A DNA stretch of 64,000 nucleotides from Ruminococcus sp. Lineage in GTDB: Bacteria; Bacillota; Clostridia; Oscillospirales; Ruminococcaceae. The notes beneath the pieces are model-generated. The model was not told the DNA's origin. It did not search any database and worked only from the letters and a program-made list of their open reading frames with translations. The stretch spans positions 1 to 64,000 of the forward strand of contig NZ_JAEFAJ010000013.1 of the NCBI RefSeq assembly GCF_016287535.1. Reading direction: 5' to 3'. This document shows, piece after piece, positions 24,338 to 33,187 of this stretch. Position numbers and translations under genes: made by a program. Position 1 is the stretch's first letter. Each line of letters starts with the position of its first letter.

Positions 24338-25144
24338 ATGAAAACAGCATTAACGATCGCAGGAAGCGATTCCTGCGGAGGCGCCGGCATTCAGGCTGAT
24401 ATTAAAACTATGACCATGAATGGTGTTTACGCAATGAGCGCAGTAACCGCTCTCACTGCACAGAACACGACCGGCGTAACAGGTATAATGGAGGTATCGC
24501 CTGAATTTCTGGCTATGCAGCTTGACGCTGTGTTTACGGACATTCGTCCCGACGCAGTCAAGACGGGCATGGTCTCCTCCGAAAAGCTTATCCGTACTAT
24601 CGCAGCTAAGCTGAAAGAGTACAGGGCTGAGAATATCGTCGTAGATCCCGTTATGGTAGCTACAAGCGGCGCAAGACTAATTGCCGAGGAAGCTGTGGAG
24701 ACTCTGAAATCAGAGCTCCTGCCCCTTGCAGCAGTTGTTACCCCAAATATCCCGGAAGCTGAGATACTTGCGGATATGAAGATAGCTTCACAGGACGATA
24801 TGGTAAAGGCTGCTCAGGTCATCGGCGAGAAATATGGCTGCGCTGTACTCTGCAAGGGCGGTCACAGTCTCAATGACGCAAATGACCTTCTCTGGAACAA
24901 TGGCAGCTGCACATGGTTCAACGGAAAACGTATAGACAATCCCAATACCCACGGTACAGGCTGCACTCTTTCAAGCGCTATAGCCTCAAATCTGGCAAAG
25001 GGCTTCACCCTTGAAAAAGCGGTGGAACGCGCAAAGGACTACATATCCGGCGCACTTGCCGCTATGCTCGACCTCGGGAAAGGCAGCGGACCCATGGCTC
25101 ACGCCTTCGCGCTTACGGGCGAATTTGCAGAGGAGGCGGAATAA
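24338..25144 (+). CDS. thiD: hydroxymethylpyrimidine/phosphomethylpyrimidine kinase ThiD
   Basis: The 268-residue protein is a standard ThiD: ALTIAGSDSCGGAGIQADIKTM at the start, VVDPVMVATSGARLI in the middle, and the anion hole NTHGTGCTLSSAIASNLAKG near residue 210. It phosphorylates HMP and HMP-P in thiamine synthesis. The track begins at an ATG only two bases from the ribosome site; the second ATG, at 24338, has proper spacing. It is first in a TPP-riboswitch-controlled operon, and its stop overlaps the start of cytX by one base. Confidence 0.95.
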   Translation: MKTALTIAGSDSCGGAGIQADIKTMTMNGVYAMSAVTALTAQNTTGVTGIMEVSPEFLAMQLDAVFTDIRPDAVKTGMVSSEKLIRTIAAKLKEYRAENIVVDPVMVATSGARLIAEEAVETLKSELLPLAAVVTPNIPEAEILADMKIASQDDMVKAAQVIGEKYGCAVLCKGGHSLNDANDLLWNNGSCTWFNGKRIDNPNTHGTGCTLSSAIASNLAKGFTLEKAVERAKDYISGALAAMLDLGKGSGPMAHAFALTGEFAEEAE

Positions 25145-26337
25145 TGGGACAGAAACGCACCTCTGTATACGAAAACGGACTGATATGGTTCGGCGCAGGA
25201 GTTTCCATAGCTGAAATTATCACGGGAACATATTTTGCTCCTCTGGGCTTCGGAAAAGGACTCCTTGCAGTGATCACGGGTCATATCATAGGCTGCTTCA
25301 TGCTTTTCCTCGCAGGACTTATCGGTGGAAGAACAAGAAAAAGCGCTATGGAGACCGTAAAAATGAGTTTCGGCAGCAAGGGCGGTATATTCTTCTCGCT
25401 GCTCAATGTTCTACAGCTCGTAGGCTGGACGGCAATAATGATATACGACGGCGCACTTGCCGCAAACGGCATATTCGGCGCAGGAAAATGGATATGGTGC
25501 CTTGTAATCGGCGGACTAATCATACTCTGGATACTCATAGGCATCAAAAATCTCGGCAGGATAAACACTGTAGCTATGGCTGCCCTTTTCATACTCACCC
25601 TTATACTCTGTAAGGTCATATTCTTTGATGGCAGCGAGCTTCCCATATCCGAGGAGAGCATGAGCTTCGGCGCGGCTGTTGAGCTTTCAGTGGCAATGCC
25701 CCTTTCATGGCTTCCACTCATAAGCGACTACACAAGAGAAGCGGAAAAGCCCTTTGCTGCCACAGCGGTAAGCGCAATAGTTTACGGCATAATCAGCTGC
25801 TGGATGTACGCTATCGGCATGGGTGCGGCTATTTTCACAGCAGAATCCGATATCGCTCAGATTATGGTGAAGGCTGGTCTTGGCATCGCAGGACTTCTTA
25901 TAGTGGTATTCTCAACCGTTACCACTACCTTCCTTGACGCTTATTCGGCTGGTATCTCCGGAGAGTCCATACTCTCAAAGCTAAAAGGCAAATGGATCGC
26001 CGTTGCTGCCGCCGTTATAGGTACTGTGGGAGCCGTCCTCTTCCCCATGGACGATATAACAAATTTCCTGTACCTTATCGGCTCGGTATTCGCTCCTATG
26101 ATAGCCGTTCAGATAGCAGACTATTTCATACTCAAAAAGGACAGCTCCGACAAGAGCTTCGATATCATAAGCTGTATCGTATGGGTGCTTGGTTTTGCAC
26201 TCTACAGGTTACTTATGACAAAGGATATACCTGTTGGAAACACCCTGCCCGATATGGCAGCAACTATTATCCTGTGCATCGCAGCAAAGAAGCTCTTCGC
26301 AGGCGCAGGCAACAAAGCAGAACCCAAAACTGAATAA
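25144..26337 (+). CDS. cytX: CytX-type hydroxymethylpyrimidine transporter (NCS1 family)
   Basis: The 397-residue protein has about twelve hydrophobic segments and the NCS1 opening LIWFGAGVSIAEIITGTYFAPLGF; SLLNVLQLVGWTAIMI and SWLPLISDYTREAE are conserved in the cytosine permease/CytX branch. Placement between thiD and thiC under a TPP riboswitch marks it as the HMP importer rather than a purine or cytosine carrier. The start codon overlaps the thiD stop. Imported HMP would be phosphorylated by the neighbouring ThiD. Confidence 0.9.
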   Translation: MGQKRTSVYENGLIWFGAGVSIAEIITGTYFAPLGFGKGLLAVITGHIIGCFMLFLAGLIGGRTRKSAMETVKMSFGSKGGIFFSLLNVLQLVGWTAIMIYDGALAANGIFGAGKWIWCLVIGGLIILWILIGIKNLGRINTVAMAALFILTLILCKVIFFDGSELPISEESMSFGAAVELSVAMPLSWLPLISDYTREAEKPFAATAVSAIVYGIISCWMYAIGMGAAIFTAESDIAQIMVKAGLGIAGLLIVVFSTVTTTFLDAYSAGISGESILSKLKGKWIAVAAAVIGTVGAVLFPMDDITNFLYLIGSVFAPMIAVQIADYFILKKDSSDKSFDIISCIVWVLGFALYRLLMTKDIPVGNTLPDMAATIILCIAAKKLFAGAGNKAEPKTE

Positions 26338-26417
26338 ATGCTGAGAGCCGGAAGCTGAAAAAAGCGTAAGGCTCACGTTCTCGGCATTCCGGCTCCGGCA
26401 GAACCGGAGGAAATAAA

Positions 26418-27731
26418 ATGAGAAATTATCATACACAGATGGAAGCGGCTAAAAAGGGCATAATAACTCCCGAAATGAAGACAGTCGCTGAAAAGGAATA
26501 CATAGACGCAGAGGAGCTACGTGCACTGGTGGCAAAGGGCGAGGTCTGCATTCCCTGCAATATCAACCACAGATCAATATCCCCTGAGGGTATCGGCACT
26601 AAAATGCGTACAAAGATAAACGTGAACCTCGGTATCTCAGGTGACGCAAAAAACTATGACGTTGAGATGGAAAAGGTGGATATGGCTTTGAAATTCGGAG
26701 CAGAGGCTATAATGGACCTCTCCAACTACGGCAAGACAAACACTTTCCGCAAGGCTCTCGTTGAAAAGTCACCTGCCATGATAGGCACAGTTCCCATGTA
26801 TGACGCTATCGGCTACCTTGAAAAAGATCTCCTTGAGATAACCGCCGAGGACTTTCTTCGGGTAGTACGCGCTCATGCTGAGGAGGGCGTGGACTTCATG
26901 ACCATACACGCCGGCATAAACCGCCGCGCTGTTGAAGCCTTCCGCAGAGACAAGAGAAAGATGAACATAGTTTCAAGAGGCGGCTCACTCCTCTTTGCAT
27001 GGATGATGATGACAGGCAATGAAAACCCGTTTTATGAGTACTATGACGAGGTCCTCGATATACTCCGCGAATACGACTGTACCATATCTCTCGGCGACGC
27101 TCTCCGCCCCGGCTGTATAGATGACTCCACAGACGGCGGTCAGATAGCAGAGCTCATAGAGCTGGGAGCTCTTACAGAAAGAGCATGGGCTAAGGACGTT
27201 CAGGTAATGGTAGAGGGTCCCGGACATATGGCTATGAACGAGATAGCGGCAAATATGAAGCTGCAGAAGCGTATCTGCCACAATGCTCCGTTCTACGTTC
27301 TCGGACCTCTCGTTACGGATATATTCCCCGGATACGACCATATAACCTCGGCTATAGGCGGCGCTATCGCTGCTGCCAGCGGTGCGGACTTCCTGTGCTA
27401 CGTTACTCCCGCCGAGCATCTCCGTCTTCCCGACGCGAATGACGTAAAGGAAGGCATTATTGCAAGCCGTATCGCCGCTCACGCTGCCGATATCGCAAAG
27501 GGCGTCCCACACGCTACAGACCGCGACAACGCTATGGCTGAGGCACGTCATGAGGTGGACTGGGAGAAGATGTTCGAGATAGCCGTTGACGGCGAAAAAG
27601 CAAGGGCTTACTTCGAGAGCACTCCCCCTGCGGACAGGCATACCTGCTCTATGTGCGGAAAAATGTGCGCGGTAAGGACTACAAATATGATACTAAACGG
27701 CGAAAAAGTCGAATTCTGCACGAAAAAATAA
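26418..27731 (+). CDS. thiC: phosphomethylpyrimidine synthase ThiC
   Basis: The protein has all ThiC landmarks: [75 protein letters not shown] split over two segments, and the C-terminal cluster motif CSMCGKMC (CX2CX3C) that holds the radical-SAM 4Fe-4S. It turns aminoimidazole ribotide into HMP-P. It lacks the long N-terminal region of proteobacterial ThiC, as usual in Clostridia. An 80-base gap with a GCCGGAA/TTCCGGC hairpin separates it from cytX. thiE, thiM and thiamine thiazole genes are not in this window. Confidence 0.96.
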   Translation: MRNYHTQMEAAKKGIITPEMKTVAEKEYIDAEELRALVAKGEVCIPCNINHRSISPEGIGTKMRTKINVNLGISGDAKNYDVEMEKVDMALKFGAEAIMDLSNYGKTNTFRKALVEKSPAMIGTVPMYDAIGYLEKDLLEITAEDFLRVVRAHAEEGVDFMTIHAGINRRAVEAFRRDKRKMNIVSRGGSLLFAWMMMTGNENPFYEYYDEVLDILREYDCTISLGDALRPGCIDDSTDGGQIAELIELGALTERAWAKDVQVMVEGPGHMAMNEIAANMKLQKRICHNAPFYVLGPLVTDIFPGYDHITSAIGGAIAAASGADFLCYVTPAEHLRLPDANDVKEGIIASRIAAHAADIAKGVPHATDRDNAMAEARHEVDWEKMFEIAVDGEKARAYFESTPPADRHTCSMCGKMCAVRTTNMILNGEKVEFCTKK

Positions 27732-27737
27732 TATTTC

Positions 27738-27765
27738 AAGGCGCACATATATATGCGCCTTTTTC
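27738..27765 (+). terminator. intrinsic terminator after thiC
   Basis: AAGGCGCA and TGCGCCTT pair around eight bases, with T run. Confidence 0.88.
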
Positions 27766-27940
27766 ATTTCCGGCACTCACCGTTTTGAAGCACCCTCTCA
27801 TAAGGGGGGCAAAATGAACCCTTATTCAACGTAAAACCATTGAATATTGAAAAAATATTTTTCAACTTCGTATACTCATACAATTTGTGCTGTTCACAAT
27901 TGTTGGATATGCACTAAAAAAAAAAATTGTTAGTTTTTTC

Positions 27941-27969
27941 TTGATTACCATTTTAAAATATGATATAAT
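27941..27969 (+). promoter_or_regulatory. promoter for the oxidoreductase-GtrA operon, with a long leader
   Basis: TTGATT and TATAAT spaced by 17 bp. The transcript would have a leader of about 175 bases containing a CGTGATAT-AA-ATATCACG hairpin at 28106-28123. The stretch 27766-27940 holds no gene that I can see. Confidence 0.65.
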
Positions 27970-28149
27970 ATATTTTATAAAAACGACGTATTACCATGCC
28001 TTTTTCGGCTGGGACCTGTTTTTTCACACAATATGAAATATCCGGGTTTTTATTTCGTCTATTATTATAGGTGTCGGCGTCAGTATCATGGGGAAGGATA
28101 ACAGACGTGATATAAATATCACGACACTGTAAAGAAAGGATCATACATC

Positions 28150-29706
28150 ATGAAAAAAGTCATAATAATCGGTGCCGGACCGGCAGGTCTGACCGCCGCC
28201 TATGAGCTTCTTAAAGACGGCTCCGGCGAATTCGATGTGACTGTTCTTGAAGAAACATCAGCTATAGGCGGTATCTCCAAAACCGTAAACTACAAGGGCA
28301 ACCGTATGGATATGGGCGGTCACCGTTTCTTCTCAAAGATACCGGAGGTCAATCAGTGGTGGAGCAATATGCTTCCTATGCAGGGCTTTCCCTCTTCCGA
28401 CGATAAGTACCTGAAAAGGCACGTGAATGTAGAGGAAGGCGGTCCCGACCCTCAGAAAGAAAACCGCGTAATGCTCAAAAGACGCAGAGTATCACGTATC
28501 CTCTTCAATGACAAGTTCTATGATTATCCTATCTCGCTCAAGCCCGAAACATTAAAGAATTTCGGTCTGCTCACAACTGTAAAGGTAGGATTCAGCTATA
28601 TCGGCGCCGTTCTTCACAAGCGCCCAGAAAACAACCTTGAAAACTTCTATATCAACTGCTTTGGAAAGAAGCTCTACTCCATGTTCTTTGAATACTACAC
28701 CGAGAACCTGTGGGGCAGACACCCCAGCGAGATAGACGCCTCATGGGGTGCTCAGCGTACAAAGGGTCTGTCTGTGGTAGGTATCATCAAGGACTTCTTC
28801 GGAAAGCTCTTCAAGGTCAAGAACCGTAAGGTGAATACCTCTCTTATCGAGGAATTCAAGTACCCTAAGCTCGGTCCCGGACAGCTCTGGGAAGTAACAG
28901 CTGACGAGATAAAGAAGCTGGGCGGCAATATCATCATGGAGGCTGCCGTTAAGAAGCTCCATAAGAATTCAGATAATCAGATCACAGGCGTAACTTATGT
29001 AAAGGACGGTCAGGAGGTTGAGCTCAGCGGAGACTGTGTTATCTCCTCAATGCCTGTCAAGGATCTTGTTGCAGGCATGAACGACGTTCCTGAGGAGGCT
29101 GCGCGTATCGCAGCAGGTCTCCCCTACAGAGACTATATGACCCTCGGCGTTCTCGTTCCAAAGCTCAAGCTCAAGAACAAGACCACTATGAAGACAGTTG
29201 GAAATATCGTTCCCGACTGCTGGGTATATGTTCAGGACAGACGTGTAAAAATGGGACGCTTCCAGATCTACAACAACTGGTCTCCCTACATGGTAAAGGA
29301 CCTCGGACATACAGTCTGGGTAGGTCTTGAATACTTCGTTACAGAGGGCGACAAGTTCTGGAACATGACCGAGGAGCAGTTCTCCGACTTCTGCGTTAAG
29401 GAAATGGTAAAGCTCGGTCTTATCGACAGCGCAGACGAGGTAATAGATACCCACATGGAAAAGGTCAAGAAGGCTTATCCCGCTTACTTCGATACCTACG
29501 AGGAAATGGACAAGCTCATAAAGTACCTCGATACTATCCCGAATCTCTACTGTGTAGGACGTAACGGTCAGCACAGATACAACAATATAGACCACTCAAT
29601 GGTCACTTCCTTTGAAGCTGTAAAGGCTATAAAGAGCGGCAGCACTGACAAGTCCGCTATCTGGAACGTCAATACAGAAAAGGAATACCATGAGGAGAAG
29701 AAGTAA
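28150..29706 (+). CDS. NAD(P)/FAD-dependent oxidoreductase of the UDP-galactopyranose mutase/amine oxidase superfamily
   Basis: The 518-residue protein starts with an FAD-binding Rossmann motif ([18 protein letters not shown]) and has [19 protein letters not shown], the second flavin-contacting GGH motif found in UGM-like and protoporphyrinogen-oxidase-like proteins. It ends with a GxxG-type flavin motif ([19 protein letters not shown]). The exact substrate is unknown; related genes often sit in cell-surface polysaccharide clusters. Here it overlaps by one base a GtrA gene and is followed by a large membrane protein, which supports a role in modifying a sugar or lipid-linked sugar. An AAAGGA ribosome site precedes the start. 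Confidence 0.8.
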   Translation: MKKVIIIGAGPAGLTAAYELLKDGSGEFDVTVLEETSAIGGISKTVNYKGNRMDMGGHRFFSKIPEVNQWWSNMLPMQGFPSSDDKYLKRHVNVEEGGPDPQKENRVMLKRRRVSRILFNDKFYDYPISLKPETLKNFGLLTTVKVGFSYIGAVLHKRPENNLENFYINCFGKKLYSMFFEYYTENLWGRHPSEIDASWGAQRTKGLSVVGIIKDFFGKLFKVKNRKVNTSLIEEFKYPKLGPGQLWEVTADEIKKLGGNIIMEAAVKKLHKNSDNQITGVTYVKDGQEVELSGDCVISSMPVKDLVAGMNDVPEEAARIAAGLPYRDYMTLGVLVPKLKLKNKTTMKTVGNIVPDCWVYVQDRRVKMGRFQIYNNWSPYMVKDLGHTVWVGLEYFVTEGDKFWNMTEEQFSDFCVKEMVKLGLIDSADEVIDTHMEKVKKAYPAYFDTYEEMDKLIKYLDTIPNLYCVGRNGQHRYNNIDHSMVTSFEAVKAIKSGSTDKSAIWNVNTEKEYHEEKK

Positions 29707-30185
29707 TGGACGAGATAAAGCAGATATTCCGCGACAGACAGTTCAAGAAGCTGTTTGTGGGCGATACGGACAATACTCTGATACAGTTTTTCCGCTATCT
29801 TTTCGTGGGAGGACTGGCTACAGTCGTGGACTGGGGACTTTCCTTCATACTCTTCAAGTTCGTTTTCGGGGAGAGATTCGCAGTCGCTGCCAATTCCCTT
29901 TCCTTCATTGCCGGTCTTGTAGTCAACTACCTTATCAGTACCCTTTGGGTCTTCAGGACCTCCAAGGTAAGCAACAAGCTTGTGGAATTCATCGGCTTTG
30001 CGGCGATAGGCGTTGTAGGACTCCTTATCACTGTATTGATAACATGGGGCTTCAAGCTCTGGCTGGCAGACAGAACGAGCGCTTATCAGATGATAGCGAA
30101 AGTAGTGTCTACTGCCGTAGCCTTCCTGTGGAACTTCTTCGCAAGAAAGATTCTTCTCTATACCAAGAAGGAAAGCAAAAAATGA
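29706..30185 (+). CDS. GtrA-family membrane protein
   Basis: The 159-residue protein has four membrane helices and the GtrA pattern QFFRYLFVGGLATVVDWGLSF followed by NSLSFIAGLVVNYLISTLWVF and FLWNFFARKILLY. GtrA proteins are thought to flip polyprenyl-phosphate-linked sugars across the membrane for glycosylation of surface polymers. The start overlaps the stop of the oxidoreductase gene (TAATG), so the two are coupled. A hairpin (GAGGCGCA/TGCGCCTC, 30197-30217) with a weak T tract lies before the next gene and may reduce read-through. Confidence 0.9.
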   Translation: MDEIKQIFRDRQFKKLFVGDTDNTLIQFFRYLFVGGLATVVDWGLSFILFKFVFGERFAVAANSLSFIAGLVVNYLISTLWVFRTSKVSNKLVEFIGFAAIGVVGLLITVLITWGFKLWLADRTSAYQMIAKVVSTAVAFLWNFFARKILLYTKKESKK

Positions 30186-30241
30186 TTCAATAACATGAGG
30201 CGCAGCTATTGCGCCTCTAATTCTATCGGAGGTATATTATC

Positions 30242-32194
30242 ATGGATAATGAACTCAATAAAACCGGACATAACAACGATACAGAAAACGACGCTGCCGA
30301 AGCCATCGCAGAGTTAACAGACCTTACAGAGATCAGCACCGAAGGTGCGGAGGAGGCACTTGACCTTACCGAATTCGCTGTTGATACCACGGAGGCTGCG
30401 GAGACTGCTGCCGGAACAGTAGCTGAGACTGCCGCTGAAAACGCTGCGGAAGCTGCGGCAGTTACTCAGGAAAGTACGGCTGAGAGCACGGAGGGTAAGG
30501 CTGAAACGGCTGCCGCCGAAAAGAGCAAAGACAAGTACCGCTTCGACATACTCAGCAAGCTGATAATATGGGTGGTCACAGTTTTCCTGTTCTTAGGAGC
30601 TGTGTTTACCACAGGCTATTATGTTACTACCACCTCAAGGGGAGAATTCCACGCAGACTGTACAGATACGATAATGTGGGCGAACGCTTCTGCTGAAAGC
30701 GGTCATCTCTACGACAAGGATTTCAGCTACGCCTGCTTCCTTCCCTTCGGTACAAATACTATCATGAGACCCCTGCTCCATTTCTACGGTCTCAGCATGA
30801 AAACTCATATCATAGGCATGACCTGCTTCTTTATCCTGCTGACCCTTTTCATGGTGCTCCTGATGAGGGAGGTAACAGGAAATCTGCCCATATCTCTTGC
30901 AGGCACGGCTCTGTTCCTGGCACTTACCCTGTCAACTGCGAAAATGCGTGAGATCTTCTGGGGACATACGATATACTATACTCTCGGAATACTCTTCCTC
31001 GTTATAGGCTCCTACCTTTATTCAAGGGTGCTCGCCCATAACGTCAAGGCAAAGAACCTCCGGAAAAACGGAAAGAGCTCAAAGGTAAGAACGATACATG
31101 AGCTTATCGTATTCGGTATACTTTGCATATTCATGCTGCTGACAGGCATGGACGGCATCACAGGCATTACTCTCTTCACTATACCGCTCGTATGCGCGAT
31201 AATCGCAGAGCAGTTCGTAAACAACAAACAGAAGCTCATCGGTGCAAAAACAGGCATAGTCGCTTCAAGAGCGGCGATACTGTTTATCATGGCTTTCATA
31301 GGTGTAAAGATCAACGACAGCTGCCTCGGTGATCTCACCGCAGGCTATCAGGACGCCAATTCCACCTTCTCTGATATGAACACATGGATAGATCATATCC
31401 ATAACCTTCCATTGGCATGGATGAAGCTCCTTGGCGTTGAAAATATGCCGAACACCATGTTTACCAAGGACGGCGGCATACCAAATATCATTTTCATAAT
31501 GGCTTCCATAATAATTGCGGTAATGCCCATAATCGCCACCTGCTGCTACAAGCTGTACAGCAACGACCGCAGGGGCAGAATGATGCGTATATGGGTATGG
31601 ATACACTGGGCAGTTACTGCCGTTAACCTCATGGGCTATGTATTCGGTGTTCTTTCGGCTGCTGACTGGCGTATAATCCCCATGATCGGTACTGCTATGA
31701 TACTCAGCATACTCTTTGTCTGCTGGGCTGTCTCTACACAGGCAGATCAGGCGAGAATATGTTTCCTGCTTTTAGTACCCGTTATTTCCGCAGGATTTAT
31801 GAGCTGTCAGACAGTAAACAAGATGCCAAAGGACAATTACAAGAAGAACACACAGTATATCCTCTCAGACTTCCTGAAAGAAGAAGGCGTGACCAAGGGC
31901 TACTCCACATTCTGGAACGCTAACTCAATAACCGTTATAAGCGGAGAGACTATAAAGGTGCGCGACGTTGAAGTAGATGAGAACGGAGTAAGAAGCCGTC
32001 ACTATCAGTCATCAAAGAGATGGTATGTTGACGATCCTCTTCAGAGTGAATACTTCCTGCTCGTATCAAGCTACGAATATGATCTTCTTGAAAAGTCTGA
32101 ATTCTTCAAGACAGTGCAGCCTGTCCGCACTGCCGAAACAGTTGCAAACGGAATAAACTATACTCTTCTTGTCTACGATCATAATATAGTATAA
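30242..32194 (+). CDS. large polytopic membrane protein, possible GT-C glycosyltransferase
   Basis: The first 95 residues are cytoplasmic, acidic and rich in Ala, Glu and Thr (for example ETAAGTVAETAAENAAEA). About eleven hydrophobic segments follow, beginning at residue 102. Between the first and second helix lies an extracellular loop with CTDTIMWANASAESG, comparable in position to the acidic loop of GT-C glycosyltransferases. The C-terminal 100 residues are extracellular (QSSKRWYVDDPLQSEYFLLVSS). I do not recognise a named family. Its place after a flavin oxidoreductase and a GtrA flippase makes a lipid-linked sugar transferase the best guess. A GGAGG ribosome site precedes it and a terminator follows. 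Confidence 0.65.
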   Translation: MDNELNKTGHNNDTENDAAEAIAELTDLTEISTEGAEEALDLTEFAVDTTEAAETAAGTVAETAAENAAEAAAVTQESTAESTEGKAETAAAEKSKDKYRFDILSKLIIWVVTVFLFLGAVFTTGYYVTTTSRGEFHADCTDTIMWANASAESGHLYDKDFSYACFLPFGTNTIMRPLLHFYGLSMKTHIIGMTCFFILLTLFMVLLMREVTGNLPISLAGTALFLALTLSTAKMREIFWGHTIYYTLGILFLVIGSYLYSRVLAHNVKAKNLRKNGKSSKVRTIHELIVFGILCIFMLLTGMDGITGITLFTIPLVCAIIAEQFVNNKQKLIGAKTGIVASRAAILFIMAFIGVKINDSCLGDLTAGYQDANSTFSDMNTWIDHIHNLPLAWMKLLGVENMPNTMFTKDGGIPNIIFIMASIIIAVMPIIATCCYKLYSNDRRGRMMRIWVWIHWAVTAVNLMGYVFGVLSAADWRIIPMIGTAMILSILFVCWAVSTQADQARICFLLLVPVISAGFMSCQTVNKMPKDNYKKNTQYILSDFLKEEGVTKGYSTFWNANSITVISGETIKVRDVEVDENGVRSRHYQSSKRWYVDDPLQSEYFLLVSSYEYDLLEKSEFFKTVQPVRTAETVANGINYTLLVYDHNIV

Positions 32195-32199
32195 AGCAA

Positions 32200-32232
32200 A
32201 GCAGCCGCAGTTCAATATGAACTGCGGCTGCT
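32200..32232. terminator. long hairpin between convergent genes
   Basis: GCAGCCGCAGTTC and GAACTGCGGCTGC are perfectly paired around AATAT. The T tract is short, so it may act as a weak terminator in both directions. Confidence 0.7.
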
Positions 32233-32256
32233 TATCTTGTGATATTTTTTCAGTGA

Positions 32257-32457
32257 TCATTCAGCAAGCTTCTGGTTGATAGCGTTTACAAGCTCGTCTG
32301 CGTTAACACCGTGTACCATTGCAGCTTCCTCAATCGTCTCGCCCTGTGAAGCGGGACATCCGAGACAATGCATCCCTATGCTGAAAAGAATTGGTGATAC
32401 GTCCTTATCAAGCTGGAGAAGCTCTCCGATCTTTGTTTCCTTTGTTACCTGTGCCAT
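32257..32457 (-). CDS. DUF1858/hybrid-cluster-associated redox disulfide protein
   Basis: The 66-residue protein (true start at 32457 after a GGAGG site; the track starts 14 codons too early) contains KIGELLQLDKDVSPILFSIG and the CxxC motif HCLGCPASQGETIEEAA, which define the small disulfide domain found next to hybrid cluster proteins. It probably acts in redox or metal handling in the cytosol. It is divergent from a TetR regulator with operator-like palindromes between them, so it is the likely target of that regulator. No hybrid cluster protein gene is adjacent. Confidence 0.85.
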   Translation of the reverse strand: MAQVTKETKIGELLQLDKDVSPILFSIGMHCLGCPASQGETIEEAAMVHGVNADELVNAINQKLAE

Positions 32458-32492
32458 TTTTTGACCTCCGTTATATACTCTTTGAAATGGTC

Positions 32493-32521
32493 TTGACAAA
32501 TGTCAGCTCCATTGTTATAAT
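32493..32521 (+). promoter_or_regulatory. promoter of the TetR gene
   Basis: TTGACA and TATAAT spaced by 17 bp. The -35 box lies inside the first operator-like palindrome. Confidence 0.8.
32494..32505. promoter_or_regulatory. operator-like palindrome 1
   Basis: TGACA-AA-TGTCA overlaps the -35 box of the tetR promoter. Confidence 0.7.
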
Positions 32522-32532
32522 ATTATCATAGT

Positions 32533-32550
32533 CATTGACATTTGTCAATG
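32533..32550. promoter_or_regulatory. operator-like palindrome 2
   Basis: CATTGACA-TT-TGTCAATG is a perfect inverted repeat sharing the core of palindrome 1; it lies just after the predicted tetR transcription start and contains a TTGACA for the divergent gene. Confidence 0.75.
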
Positions 32551-32588
32551 CTGTTCCCGTAACTTTTACAAAGAGAGGTATTTTGTCC

Positions 32589-33140
32589 ATGTATCAAGGC
32601 AGCAACAAATCTGCGCTTCTGTCACAGAAGCTCATATCAGACGCCCTCCTCAGACTGCTTGAGGAAAAGTCATTCAGCGAGATCAGCATCAGCGACCTCT
32701 GCCGTGAAGCTCAGGTCTCAAGGCAGACCTTCTATTCACTCTTCAGTACAAAGGAAAACGTGATACTTTACGAACTCAGCCATAACTGCTGCTTTATGCC
32801 TGAGGAGAGTTCAGCTACCTGCCATTCCGCAGTATTCCGCGGATTCTGTGAAGAGTACAGCCGATATATAATCGACAAGAAGCATATCATTTCCCTGCTG
32901 GTACGGAACGATATGATACATTTCCTTTACGATGTACAGTACCGTTCTCTCATGGACTGCAAATACTTCATCAGCGATGTTTCTGATGAAAGCCGCGTCT
33001 TTATTGTTGATTTCATTGCCAGCGGTATGAACAGCATTGCTAAAAACTATATACTTACAGGCGCAAAGGCTGATGTGAACTTCCTCAAAAAGCTTATGTT
33101 CAGTCTGTTCGGCGGTCTGTACTTCAAGAACTATAAATAA
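32589..33140 (+). CDS. TetR-family transcriptional regulator
   Basis: The protein has a typical TetR helix-turn-helix: KLISDALLRLLEEKSFSEISISDLCREAQVSRQTFYSLFSTKENVILYEL, with a variable ligand domain of about 130 residues. The track begins at 32535 inside the second palindrome; the promoter position and GAGAGG site favour the ATG at 32589, giving 183 residues. It should bind the two TGACAwwTGTCA palindromes and repress itself and the divergent DUF1858 gene. The inducer is unknown; the C-terminal domain has three Cys in NCCFMPEESSATC, which could sense metal or redox state. Confidence 0.88.
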   Translation: MYQGSNKSALLSQKLISDALLRLLEEKSFSEISISDLCREAQVSRQTFYSLFSTKENVILYELSHNCCFMPEESSATCHSAVFRGFCEEYSRYIIDKKHIISLLVRNDMIHFLYDVQYRSLMDCKYFISDVSDESRVFIVDFIASGMNSIAKNYILTGAKADVNFLKKLMFSLFGGLYFKNYK

Positions 33141-33143
33141 TAT

Positions 33144-33182
33144 GTCCTCAATGAACCGTCTTACGGCGGTTACTGAGGACAC
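33144..33182. terminator. hairpin between convergent tetR and transporter genes
   Basis: GTCCTCA and TGAGGAC close a stem with inner AACCG/CGGTT pairing. There is no long T run. Confidence 0.5.
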
Positions 33183-33187
33183 TCCGG

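Noticed and set aside
26338-26417. Second TPP element before thiC
   Set aside because: The string GCTGAGAG is present, but the rest of the THI core is absent; the sequence forms only a simple hairpin.
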